64,000 bases of DNA from Oasisia sp. SBJ-2009 (Eukaryota > Annelida > Polychaeta > Sabellida > Siboglinidae), in assembly GCA_964017155.1 (NCBI GenBank), contig OZ024856.1:7396611-7460610 (forward strand), given 5' to 3'. The notes under the pieces were generated by a model, which was not told the DNA's origin, did no database searches, and saw nothing but the letters and a program-made list of their open reading frames with translations. This document shows positions 1-9,100 of the stretch, one piece after another. Both the position numbers and the translations under genes were made by a program. Within the stretch, counting starts at the first letter, position 1; each line of letters opens with the position of its first letter.

Positions 1-514
1 TGAGATAATACCGTTAATTTGGCGCGAACGCATTTAAGGGAGTTTAACGTAATTTCCGAAAAAATAGGTACGCTTATCGAAGCAGGACCACTTGTACTTG
101 ACTCTTCGCCCTGGGAAACATACGAATCCACAAATGTCACGAATAGTAGTGGTACATTGTAGGTTTCAGATGTGACAATAACTTTGCATTGGCGTAAGCG
201 AACTTTGAGGGTGATTAGCGTAATTTCCGAAATATAGGCACCACTTTGGAAGCTCGACAAGTTGTAATTGATTTCTAGTCCAGGAACCGATGACGATCCA
301 TAAAACTAACGAACTGTATTGGTACGTTGTATTTTTCAGAAGAGAAAATACCCTTATATTGGCGTAAGCGCATTTTGGGTTGTTTATCGAAATTTCGAAA
401 ATCACTATCTATTAGTATCGAAATTCAACCCCGTGCACTTTATTCCTCGTTGTCTGGACTATACAAATCCAAAAAAAAGTATCTTAATATAGTCGTACTA
501 CGATGTAGTTTTCC
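1..514 (+). repeat. Partial, most divergent unit (A1-B-chimeric C)
   Basis: The unit lacks only its first two bases. It has an unusual number of private changes: CGCTTATCG (71-79), CTGGGAAACATACG (111-124), CCACTTTGG (241-249), TCCAGGAACC (269-278) and TTTTGGGTTG (373-382). Its C starts as C2 (GGCGTAAGCGCATTTTGGG) and continues as C1 (TTTATCGAAATTTCG, CCCCGTGCAC), so it is a C2/C1 chimera. Extra divergence at one end is what is expected toward the edge of an array, but one unit is weak evidence. Confidence 0.8.
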
Positions 515-684
515 GATGAGACAATACCGTTGTTTTGGCGCGAACGCATTTAAGCGAGTTTACAGTAATTTCGGAAAAAATAGGTACGAGTATCGATGCA
601 CGCCCACTTGTACTTGACTCTTCGTTCTGGGAATCATGCGAATCCACACATGTCACGAAGATTAGTGGTACATTGTAGGTTTCA
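515..684 (+). repeat. Monomer A (A2 form), 170 bp
   Basis: First of the three monomers. It contains the shared TTGGCG box at offset 20 (535-540), followed by CGAACGCATTTAAG, and the shared ATCC at offset 127 (642). Two forms alternate along the array. A1 has GAGATAATACCGTTAATTTG, AAGGGAGTTTAACG, TTCCGA, TACGCGTATCG, CACGACC, TACATGACTC and GCCCTGGGAACC. A2 has GAGACAATACCGTTGTTTTG or GTTATTTTG, AAGCGAGTTTACAG, TACGAGTATCG, CACGCCC, TACTTGACTC and GTTCTGGGAATC. Confidence 0.93.
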
Positions 685-724
685 GATGTGAAAATAACTT
701 TGCTTTGGCGTAAGCGCACTTTGA

Positions 725-782
725 GGGTGATTAGCGTAATTTCCGAAATATAGGCACCATTTTGGAAGCTCGACAAGTTGTA
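725..782 (+). other. Near-invariant core of monomer B
   Basis: The stretch running from GGGTGATTAGCG through CCGAAATATAGGCACC to GCTCGACAAGTTGTA is almost identical in all units I read, although sequence on both sides separates into classes. Exceptions are few: CCACTTTGG in the first unit (about 242), TTTTTGAAAT near 19818, 23944, 26006 and 30130, GAAATTTAGG near 20857 and three related units, GGAAACTCGAC near 32732, and GCTCTACAAG near 39435 and 52329. This could be a protein-binding site kept by selection, or simply the tract most often used for gene conversion. No known motif is recognised in it. Confidence 0.6.
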
Positions 783-793
783 GTCGATTTCTA

Positions 794-803
794 GTTCGGG
801 AAC
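794..803. other. Small dyad GTTC-GG-GAAC in B
   Basis: Perfect 4-bp arms around a GG centre, present in the B form that has TAGTTCGGGAACC. It is lost in the other B form, where the sequence is TAGTCCGGGAACC. It is short enough to be chance and is listed because it differs between the two B classes. Confidence 0.35.
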
Positions 804-902
804 CGATGACGATCCATAAAACTAACGAACTGTATTTGTACGTTGTATTTTTCAGAAGAGAAAATACCCTTATATTGGCGCAAGCGCACTTTGGGGTGTT
901 TA

Positions 903-914
903 TCGAAATTTCGA
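903..914. other. 12-bp palindrome TCGAAATTTCGA in C1
   Basis: A perfect self-complementary 12-mer present in nearly all C1 monomers and absent from C2, where the aligned sequence is CTCGCAATTTCC. It therefore recurs about every 1,031 bp wherever X and Y alternate, and every 515 bp in YY runs. A few C1 copies break it (TTATCAAAATTTCG near 6060, 7609 and 12763). Confidence 0.75.
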
Positions 915-1011
915 AAATCACTATCTATTAATATCGAAATTCAACCCCGTGCACTTTATTCCTCGTTGTCTGGACTATACAAATCCAAAAAAAGTATCTT
1001 AATATAGTCGT

Positions 1012-1024
1012 ACTACGATGTAGT
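1012..1024. other. Dyad ACTAC-GAT-GTAGT at the C/A junction
   Basis: Five-bp perfect arms around a 3-base centre, lying 5 bp before the start of the next A monomer. C2 tails keep both arms with a different centre (ACTACGTTGTAGT), so the dyad is retained across classes although its middle changes. In the units ending near 38145, 39176, 51039 and 52070 the tail reads ACTACATTGTAGT, again with intact arms. Preservation of the arms is suggestive but 5 bp is short. Confidence 0.6.
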
Positions 1025-2059
1025 TTTCCGATGAGATAATACCGTTAATTTGGCGCGAACGCATTTAAGGGAGTTTAACGTAATTTCCGAAAAAATAGGT
1101 ACGCGTATCGAAGCACGACCACTTGTACATTACTCTTCGCCCTGGGAACCACGCGAATCCACAAAGGTCACGAATAGTAGTGGAACATTGTAGGTTTCAG
1201 ATGTGAAAATAACTTTGCATTGGCGTAAGCGAACTTTGAGGGTGATTAGCGTAATTTCCGAAATATAGGCACCATTTTGGAAGCTCGACAAGTTGTAATT
1301 GATTTCTAGTCCGGGAACCGATGACGATCCATAAAACTAACGAACTGTATTGGTAAGTTGTATTTTTCATAAGAGAAAATACACTTATATTGGCGTAAGC
1401 GCATTTTGGGGTGTTTCTCGCAATTTCCAAAGCCACTATCTATTAGTATCGAAATTCAACCACTTGTACTTTATTCCTCGTTGTCTGGACTATACAAATC
1501 CAAAAAAAGTATCTTAATATAGTCTTACTACGATGTAGTTTTCCGATGAGACAATACCGTTGTTTTGGCGCGAACGCATTTAAGCGAGTTTACAGTAATT
1601 TCGGAAAAAATAGGTACGAGTATCGAAGCACGCCCACTTGTACTTGACTCTTCGTTCTGGGAATCATGCGAATCCACACATGTCACGAAGAGTAGTGGTA
1701 CATTGTAGGTTTCAGATGTGAAAATAACTTTGCATTGGCGTAAGCGCACTTTGAGGGTGATTAGCGTAATTTCCGAAATATAGGCACCATTTTGGAAGCT
1801 CGACAAGTTGTATTCGATTTCTAGTTCGGGAACCGATGACGATCCATAAAACTAACGAACTGTATTTGTACGTTGTATTTTTCAGAAGAGAAAATACCCT
1901 TATATTGGCGCAAGCGCACTTTGGGGTGTTTATCGAAATTTCGAAAATCACTATCTATTAGTATCGAAATTCAACCCCGTGCACTTTATTCCTCGTTGTC
2001 TGGACTATACAAATCCAAAAAAAGTATCTTAATATAGTCGTACTACGATGTAGTTTTCC

Positions 2060-2576
2060 GATGAGATAATACCGTTAATTTGGCGCGAACGCATTTTAGG
2101 GAGTTTAACGTAATTTCCGAAAAAATAGGTACGCGTATCGAAGCACGACCACTTGTACATGACTCTTCGCCCTGGGAACCACGCGAATCCACAAAGGTCA
2201 CGAATAGTAGTGGTACATTGTAGGTTTCAGATGTGAAAATTATTTTGCATTGGCGTAAGCGAACTTTGAGGGTGATTAGCGTAATTTCCGAAATATAGGC
2301 ACCATTTTGGAAGCTCGACAAGTTGTAATTGATTTCTAGTCCGGGAACCGATGACGATCCATAAAACTAACGAACTGTATTGGTAAGTTGTATTTTTCAT
2401 AAGAGAAAATACACTTATATTGGCGTAAGCGCATTTTGGGGTGTTTCTCGCAATTTCCAAAGCCACTATCTATTAGTATCGAAATTCAACCACTTGTACT
2501 TTATTCCTCGTTGTCTGGCCTGTGCAAATCCAAAAAAAAAGTATATAATTATAGTGGTACTACGTTGTAGTTTTCC
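2060..2576 (+). repeat. Reference unit, type X (A1-B-C2)
   Basis: Typical X unit of 517 bp. A1 occupies 2060-2229, B 2230-2399 and C2 2400-2576. The C2 form here begins TAAGAGAAAATACAC, has a 9-A tract at 2532-2540 and ends in the form that always precedes an A2 monomer. It carries one private change, GCATTTTAGG near 2091. An X followed by a Y makes the 1,031-bp hexamer that is the commonest higher-order repeat of the array. Confidence 0.92.
2532..2553. other. Poly-A tract plus TATAATTATA palindrome in C2
   Basis: Nine A at 2532-2540 are followed by a perfect 10-bp palindrome TATAATTATA at 2544-2553. Many C2 monomers read GTATCTAATTATAG instead, which keeps only the inner TAATTA. The A run varies from 6 to 9 between units (for example 6 near 3050 and 43783) and is the main cause of unit-length differences, as expected for replication slippage. 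One copy near 19549 is interrupted (CCAACAAAAAG). Confidence 0.7.
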
Positions 2577-3605
2577 GATGAGACAATACCGTTGTTTTGG
2601 CGCGAACGCATTTAAGCGAGTTTACTGTAATTTCGGAAAAAATAGGTACGAGTATCGAAGCACGCCCACTTGTACTTGACTCTTCGTTCTGGGAATCATG
2701 CGAATCCACACATGTCACGAAGAGTAGTGGTACATTGTAGGTTTCAGATGTGAAAATAACTTTGCATTGGCGTAAGCGCACTTTGAGGGTGATTAGCGTA
2801 ATTTCCGAAATATAGGCACCATTTTGGAAGCTCGACAAGTTGTAGTCGATTTCTAGTTCGGGAACCGATGACGATCCATAAAACTAACGAACTGTATTTG
2901 TACGTTGTATTTTTCAGAAGAGAAAATACCCTTATATTGGCGCAAGCGCACTTTGGGGTGTTTATCGAAATTTCGAAAATCACTATCTATTAGTATCGAA
3001 ATTCAACCCCGTGCACTTTATTCCTCGTTGTCTGGTCTATACAAATCCAAAAAAGTATCTTAATATAGTCGTACTACGATGTAGTTTTCCAATGAGACAA
3101 TACCGTTGTTTTGGCGCGAACGCATTTAAGCGAGTTTACAGTAATTTCGGAAAAAATAGGTACGAGTATCGAAGCACGCCCACTTGTACTTGACTCTTCG
3201 TTCTGGGAATCATGCGAATCCACACATGTCACGAAGAGTAGTGGTACATTGTAGGTTTCAGATGTGAAAATAACTTTGCATTGGCGTAAGCGCACTTTGA
3301 GGGTGATTAGCGTAATTTCCGAAATATAGGCACCATTTTGGAAGCTCGACAAGTTGTAGTCGATTTCTAGTTCGGGAACCGATGACGATCCATAAAACTA
3401 ACGAACTGTATTTGTACGTTGTATTTTTCAGAAGAGAAAATACCCTTATATTGGCGCAAGCGCACTTTGGGGTGTTTATCGAAATTTCGAAAATCACTAT
3501 CTATTAGTATCGAAATTCAACCCCGTGCACTTTATTCCTCGTTGTCTGGACTATACAAATCCAAAAAAAGTATCTTAATATAGTCGTACTACGATGTAGT
3601 TTTCC

Positions 3606-3775
3606 GATGAGATAATACCGTTAATTTGGCGCGAACGCATTTAAGGGAGTTTAACGTAATTTCCGAAAAAATAGGTACGCGTATCGAAGCACGCCCACTT
3701 GTACTTGACTCTTCGTTCTGGGAATCATGCGAATCCACACATGTCACGAAGAGTAGTGGTACATTGTAGGTTTCA
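3606..3775 (+). repeat. Hybrid A monomer (A1 then A2), type H
   Basis: The first half has A1 marks through TACGC (3676-3680) and the second half has A2 marks from the C at 3694. The switch lies in the 13 bp GTATCGAAGCACG at 3681-3693, identical in both parents. The same hybrid starts the units at 9281, 14435, 16498, 20108, 24233, 26295 and 30419, so one event was spread by amplification. Copies at 24233, 26295 and 30419 share a further change, TACGCCTATCG. The hybrid at 54137 has a different breakpoint. Confidence 0.85.
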
Positions 3776-5668
3776 GATGTGAAAATTACTTTGCATTGGC
3801 GTAAGCGCACTTTGAGGGTGATTAGCGTAATTTCCGAAATATAGGCACCATTTTGGAAGCTCGACAAGTTGTAGTTGATTTCTAGTCCGGGAACCGATGA
3901 CGATCCATAAAACTAACGAACTGTATTTGTACGTTGCATTTTTCAGTAGAGAAAATACCCTTATATTGGCGTAAGCGCATTTTGGGGTGTTTCTCGCAAT
4001 TTCCAAAGCCACTATCTATTAGTATCGAAATTCAACCACTTGTACTTTATTCCTTGTTGTCTGGCCTATGCAAATCCAAAAAAAAGTATATAATTATAGT
4101 GGTACTACGTTGTAGTTTTCCGATGAGACAATACCGTTATTTTGGCGCGAACGCATTTAAGCGAGTTTACAGTAATTTCCGAAAAAATAGGTACGAGTAT
4201 CGAAGCACGCCCACTTGTACTTGACTCTTCGTTCTGGGAATCATGCGAATCCACACATGTCACGAAGAGTAGTGGTACATTGTAGGTTTCAGATGTGAAA
4301 ATAACTTTGCATTGGCGTAAGCGCACTTTGAGGGTGATTAGCGTAATTTCCGAAATATAGGCACCATTTTGGAAGCTCGACAAGTTGTAGTCGATTTCTA
4401 GTTCGGGAACCGATGACGATCCATAAAACTAACGAACTGTATTTGTACGTTGTATTTTTCAGAAGAGAAAATACCCTTATATTGGCGCAAGCGCACTTTG
4501 GGGTGTTTATCGAAATTTCGAAAATCACTATCTATTAGTATCGAAATTCAACCCCGTGCACTTTATTCCTCGTTGTCTGGACTATACAAATCCAAAAAAA
4601 GTATCTTAATATAGTCGTACTACGATGTAGTTTTCTAATGAGACAATACCGTTGTTTTGGCGCGAACGCATTTAAGCGAGTTTACAGTAATTTCGGAAAA
4701 AATAGGTACGAGTATCGATGCACGCCCACTTGTACTTGACTCTTCGTTCTGGGAATCATGCGAATCCACACATGTCACGAAGATTAGTGGTACATTGTAG
4801 GTTTCAGATGTGAAAATAACTTTGCTTTGGCGTAAGCGCACTTTGAGGGTGATTAGCGTAATTTCCGAAATATAGGCACCATTTTGGAAGCTCGACAAGT
4901 TGTAGTCGATTTCTAGTTCGGGAACCGATGACGATCCATAAAACTAACGAACTGTATTTGTACGTTGTATTTTTCAGAAGAGAAAATACCCTTATATTGG
5001 CGCAAGCGCACTTTGGGGTGTTTATCGAAATTTCGAAAATCACTATCTATTAGTATCGAAATTCAACCCCGTGCACTTTATTCCTCGTTGTCTGGACTAT
5101 ACAAATCCAAAAAAAGTATCTTAATATAGTCGTACTACGATGTAGTTTTCCGATGAGATAATACCGTTAATTTGGCGCGAACGCATTTAAGGGAGTTTAA
5201 CGTAATTTCCGAAAAAATAGGTACGCGTATCGAAGCACGACCACTTGTACATGACTCTTCGCCCTGGGAACCACGCGAATCCACAAAGGTCACGAATAGT
5301 AGTGGTACATTGTAGGTTTCAGATGTGAAAATTATTTTGCATTAGCGTAAGCGAACTTTGAGGGTGATTAGCGTAATTTCCGAAATATAGGCACCATTTT
5401 GGAAGCTCGACAAGTTGTAATTGATTTCTAGTCCGGGAACCGATGACGATCCATAAAACTAACGAACTGTTTTGGTAAGTTGTATTTTTCATAAGAGAAA
5501 ATACACTTATATTGGCGTAAGCGCATTTTGGGGTGTTTCTCGCAATTTCCAAAGCCACTATCTATTAGTATCGAAATTCAACCACTTGCACTTTATTCCT
5601 CGTTGTCTGGCCTGTGCAAATCCAAAAAAAAAGTATCTAATTATAGTGGTACTACGTTGTAGTTTTCC

Positions 5669-5840
5669 GATGAGACAATAACTTTGTTTTGGCGCGAACG
5701 CATTTAAGCGAGTTTACAGTAATTTCGGAAAAAATAGGTACGACTATATCGAAGCACGCCCACTTGTACTTGACTCTTCGTTCTGGGAATCATGCGAATC
5801 CACACATGTCACGAAGAGTAGTGGTACATTGTAGGTTTCA
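5669..5840 (+). repeat. Aberrant A monomer with B-like patch and 2-bp insertion
   Basis: Where other A2 monomers read GAGACAATACCGTTG this one reads GAGACAATAACTTTG; AATAACTTTG is the sequence found at the same register of monomer B. Further on, CGACTATATCG replaces CGAGTATCG, a 2-bp insertion, so this A is 172 bp and B starts at 5841. The first change could be a short conversion tract from B to A, or independent point mutations. Confidence 0.7.
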
Positions 5841-6185
5841 GATGTGAAAATAACTTTGCATTGGCGTAAGCGCACTTTGAGGGTGATTAGCGTAATTTCC
5901 GAAATATAGGCACCATTTTGGAAGCTCGACAAGTTGTAGTCAATTTCTAGTTCGGGAACCGATGACGATCCATAAAACTAACGAACTGTATTTGTACGTT
6001 GTATTTTTCAGAAGAGAAAATACCCTTATATTGGCGCAAGCGCACTTTGGGGTGTTTATCAAAATTTCGAAAATCACTATCTATTAGTATCGAAATTCAA
6101 CCCCGTGCACTTTATTCCTCGTTGTCTGGACTATACAAATCCAAAAAAAGTATCTTAATATAGTCGTACTACGATGTAGTTTTCC

Positions 6186-9100
6186 GATGAGATAATACCG
6201 TTAATTTGGCGCGAACGCATTTAAGGGAGTTTAACGTAATTTCCGAAAAAATAGGTACGCGTATCGAAGCACGACCACTTGTACATGACTCTTCGCCCTG
6301 GGAACCACGCGAATCCACAAAGGTCACGAATAGTAGTGGTACATTGTAGGTTTCAGATGTGAAAATTATTTTGCATTGGCGTAAGCGAACTTTGAGGGTG
6401 ATTAGCGTAATTTCCGAAATATAGGCACCATTTTGGAAGCTCGACAAGTTGTAATTGATTTCTAGTCCGGGAACCGTTGACGATCCATAAAACTAACGAA
6501 CTGTATTGGTAAGTTGTATTTTTCATAAGAGAAAATACACTTATATTGGCGTAAGCGCATTTTGGGGTGTTTCTCGCAATTTCCAAAGCCACTATCTATT
6601 AGTATCGAAATTCAACCACTTGTACTCTATTCCTCGTTGTCTGGCCTGTGCAAATCCAAAAAAAAAGTATCTAATTATAGTGGTACTACGTTGTAGTTTT
6701 CCGATGAGACAATACCGTTGTTTTGGCGCGAACGCATTTAAGCGAGTTTACAGTAATTTCGGAAAAAATAGGTACGAGTATCGAAGCACGCCCACTTGTA
6801 CTTGACTCTTCGTTCTGGGAATCATGCGAATCCACACATGTCACGAAGAGTAGTGGTACATTGTAGGTTTCAGATGTGAAAATAACTTTGCATTGGCGTA
6901 AGCGCACTTTGAGGGTGATTAGCGTAATTTCCGAAATATAGGCACCATTTTGGAAGCTCGACAAGTTGTAATTGATTTCTAGTCCGGGAACCGATGACGA
7001 TCCATAAAACTAACGAACTGTTTTGGTAAGTTGTATTTTTCATAAGAGAAAATACACTTATATTGGCGTAAGCGCATTTTGGGGTGTTTCTCGCAATTTC
7101 CAAAGCCACTATCTATTAGTATCGAAATTCAACCACTTGCACTTTATTCCTCGTTGTCTGGCCTGTGCAAATCCAAAAAAAAAGTATCTAATTATAGTGG
7201 TACTACGTTGTAGTTTTCCGATGAGACAATACCGTTGTTTTGGCGCGAACGCATTTAAGCGAGTTTACAGTAATTTCGGAAAAAATAGGTACGAATATCG
7301 AAGCACGCCCACTTGTACTTGACTCTTCGTTCTGGGAATCATGCGAATCCACACATGTCACGAAGAGTAGTGGTACATTGTAGGTTTCAGATGTGAAAAT
7401 AACTTTGCATTGGCGTAAGCGCACTTTGAGGGTGATTAGCGTAATTTCCGAAATATAGGCACCATTTTGGAAGCTCGACAAGTTGTAGTCGATTTCTAGT
7501 TCGGGAACCGATGACGATCCATAAAACTAACGAACTGTATTTGTACGTTGTATTTTTCAGAAGAGAAAATACCCTTATATTGGCGCAAGCGCACTTTGGG
7601 GTGTTTATCAAAATTTCGAAAATCACTATCTATTAGTATCGAAATTCAACCCCGTGCACTTTATTCCTCGTTGTCTGGACTATACAAATCCAAAAAAAGT
7701 ATCTTAATATAGTCGTACTACGATGTAGTTTTCCGATGAGATAATACCGTTAATTTGGCGCGAACGCATTTAAGGGAGTTTAACGTAATTTCCGAAAAAA
7801 TAGGTACGCGTATCGAAGCACGACCACTTGTACATGACTCTTCGCCCTGGGAACCACGCGAATCCACAAAGGTCACGAATAGTAGTGGTACATTGTAGGT
7901 TTCAGATGTGAAAATTATTTTGCATTGGCGTAAGCGAACTTTGAGGGTGATTAGCGTAATTTCCGAAATATAGGCACCATTTTGGAAGCTCGACAAGTTG
8001 TAATTGATTTCTAGTCCGGGAACCGATGACGATCCATAAAACTAACGAACTGTATTGGTAAGTTGTATTTTTCATAAGAGAAAATACACTTATATTGGCG
8101 TAAGCGCATTTTGGGGTGTTTCTCGCAATTTCCAAAGCCACTATCTATTAGTATCGAAATTCAACCACTTGTACTTTATTCCTCGTTGTCTGGCCTGTGC
8201 AAATCCAAAAAAAAGTATCTAATTATAGTGGTACTACGTTGTAGTTTTCCGATGAGACAATACCGTTGTTTTGGCGCGAACGCATTTAAGTGAGTTTACA
8301 GTAATTTCGGAAAAAATAGGTACGAGTATCGAAGCACGCCCACTTGTACTTGACTCTTCGTTCTGGGAATCATGCGAATCCACACATGTCACGAAGAGTA
8401 GTGGTACATTGTAGGTTTCAGATGTGAAAATAACTTTGCATTGGCGTAAGCGCACTTTGAGGGTGATTAGCGTAATTTCCGAAATATAGGCACCATTTTG
8501 GAAGCTCGACAAGTTGTAGTCGATTTCTAGTTCGGGAACCGATGACGATCCATAAAACTAACGAACTGTATTTGTACGTTGTATTTTTCAGAAGAGAAAA
8601 TACCCTTATATTGGCGCAAGCGCACTTTGGGGTGTTTATCGAAATTTCGAAAATCACTATCTATTAGTATCGAAATTCAACCCCGTGCACTTTATTCCTC
8701 GTTGTCTGGACTATACAAATCCAAAAAAAGTATCTTAATATAGTCGTACTACGATGTAGTTTTCCAATGAGACAATACCGTTGTTTTGGCGCGAACGCAT
8801 TTAAGCGAGTTTACAGTAATTTCGGAAAAAATAGGTACGAGTATCGAAGCACGCCCACTTGTACTTGACTCTTCGTTCTGGGAATCATGCGAATCCACAC
8901 ATGTCACGAAGAGTAGTGGTACATTGTAGGTTTCAGATGTGAAAATAACTTTGCATTGGCGTAAGCGCACTTTGAGGGTGATTAGCGTAATTTCCGAAAT
9001 ATAGGCACCATTTTGGAAGCTCGACAAGTTGTAGTCGATTTCTAGTTCGGGAACCGATGACGATCCATAAAACTAACGAACTGTATTTGTACGTTGTATT

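Larger units (their letters stand above)
685..854 (+). repeat. Monomer B, 170 bp
   Basis: Second monomer, starting GATGTGAAAATAAC. The shared box TTGGCGTAAGCGCACTTT lies at offset 20 and ATCC at offset 127. By hand count it has 67 G+C in 170 bp (39 %) and 11 CpG. Two forms differ mainly in the 3' half: one has GTAGTCGATTTCTAGTTCGG and TATTTGTACGTTG and precedes C1; the other has GTAATTGATTTCTAGTCCGG (or GTAGTTGATT) and TATTGGTAAGTTG and precedes C2. The middle of B is the most conserved stretch of the whole unit. Confidence 0.93.
515..1029 (+). repeat. Reference 515-bp unit, type Y (A2-B-C1)
   Basis: First complete unit in the window, used here to define coordinates. The unit is taken to start at GATGAGA, just after TAGTTTTCC. 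It holds monomers A (515-684), B (685-854) and C (855-1029). Its A carries the A2 marks (GAGACAATACCGTTG, GTTTACAG, TTCGG, GTTCTGGGAATC) and its C carries the C1 marks (GGCGCAAGCGCACTTTGG, CCCCGTGCAC, CTGGACTATAC, TAATATAGTC). It also has two private marks, TATCGATGCACG near 594 and TTTGCTTTGG near 702, the first shared with the unit at 4637. Confidence 0.95.
855..1029 (+). repeat. Monomer C (C1 form), about 175 bp
   Basis: Third monomer, starting GAAGAGAAAATACCC. It has the shared box TTGGCGCAAGCGCACTTTGG at offset 20 and ATCC at offset 128, so it descends from the same roughly 170-bp ancestor as A and B. The extra bases are in a poly-A tract (7 A here). C1 carries a perfect 12-bp palindrome at 903-914 and ends TAATATAGTCGTACTACGATG. 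C2 instead has TTTCTCGCAATTTCCAAAGC, CAACCACTTGTAC, GGCCTGTGC or GGCCTATGC, and ends AATTATAGTGGTACTACGTTG. Confidence 0.93.
515..6185 (+). repeat. Array block 1: eleven mixed units
   Basis: Units start at 515 Y, 1030 X with chimeric C, 1545 Y, 2060 X, 2577 Y, 3091 Y, 3606 H, 4122 Y, 4637 Y, 5152 X and 5669 Y. The unit at 1030 has a C that begins as C2 and ends as C1 (CTGGACTATAC). Units from 515 to about 1180 match 4637 to about 5300 (offset 4,122), including TATCGATGCACG and CGAAGATTAG. Units 3091-4110 match 8766-9785 (offset 5,675). The A/C junction before 4637 is the only one reading TTTTCTAATGAG. Confidence 0.85.

Noticed and set aside
511..525. Hammerhead-ribozyme-like CCGATGAG at the C/A junction and CCGATGAC in B.
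   Set aside because: The conserved core would need CTGATGA; the second base is C here, and no GAAA with a matching stem II follows.
630..650. CENP-B-box resemblance in CTTCGTTCTGGGAATC, and near TAGTTCGGGAACC.
   Set aside because: Only the TTCGTT half agrees; the required A and CGGG at fixed spacing are missing. No exact box was found on either strand of the unit.
640..650. Resemblance to a polymerase III B box in GCGAATCC and GTTCGGGAACC.
   Set aside because: About three mismatches in eleven positions, no A box at a suitable distance and no conserved T-run terminator, so no tRNA- or SINE-derived origin is supported.
498..921. Recurrent minus-strand open frames of 92 and 79 codons, repeated in nearly every unit, and shorter plus-strand frames of 60-99 codons.
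   Set aside because: They recur because the DNA repeats. The two minus frames overlap each other in different phases, class differences are mostly amino-acid changing, and several units break them by indels or stops (near 5750, 10375, 43368, 44913, 59354). No sign of selection for protein.
2530..2560. Promoter-like TATAATTATA after poly-A in C2.
   Set aside because: AT-rich satellite easily yields TATA-like words, and no transcript, start site or downstream gene supports a promoter. Kept only as a sequence feature.
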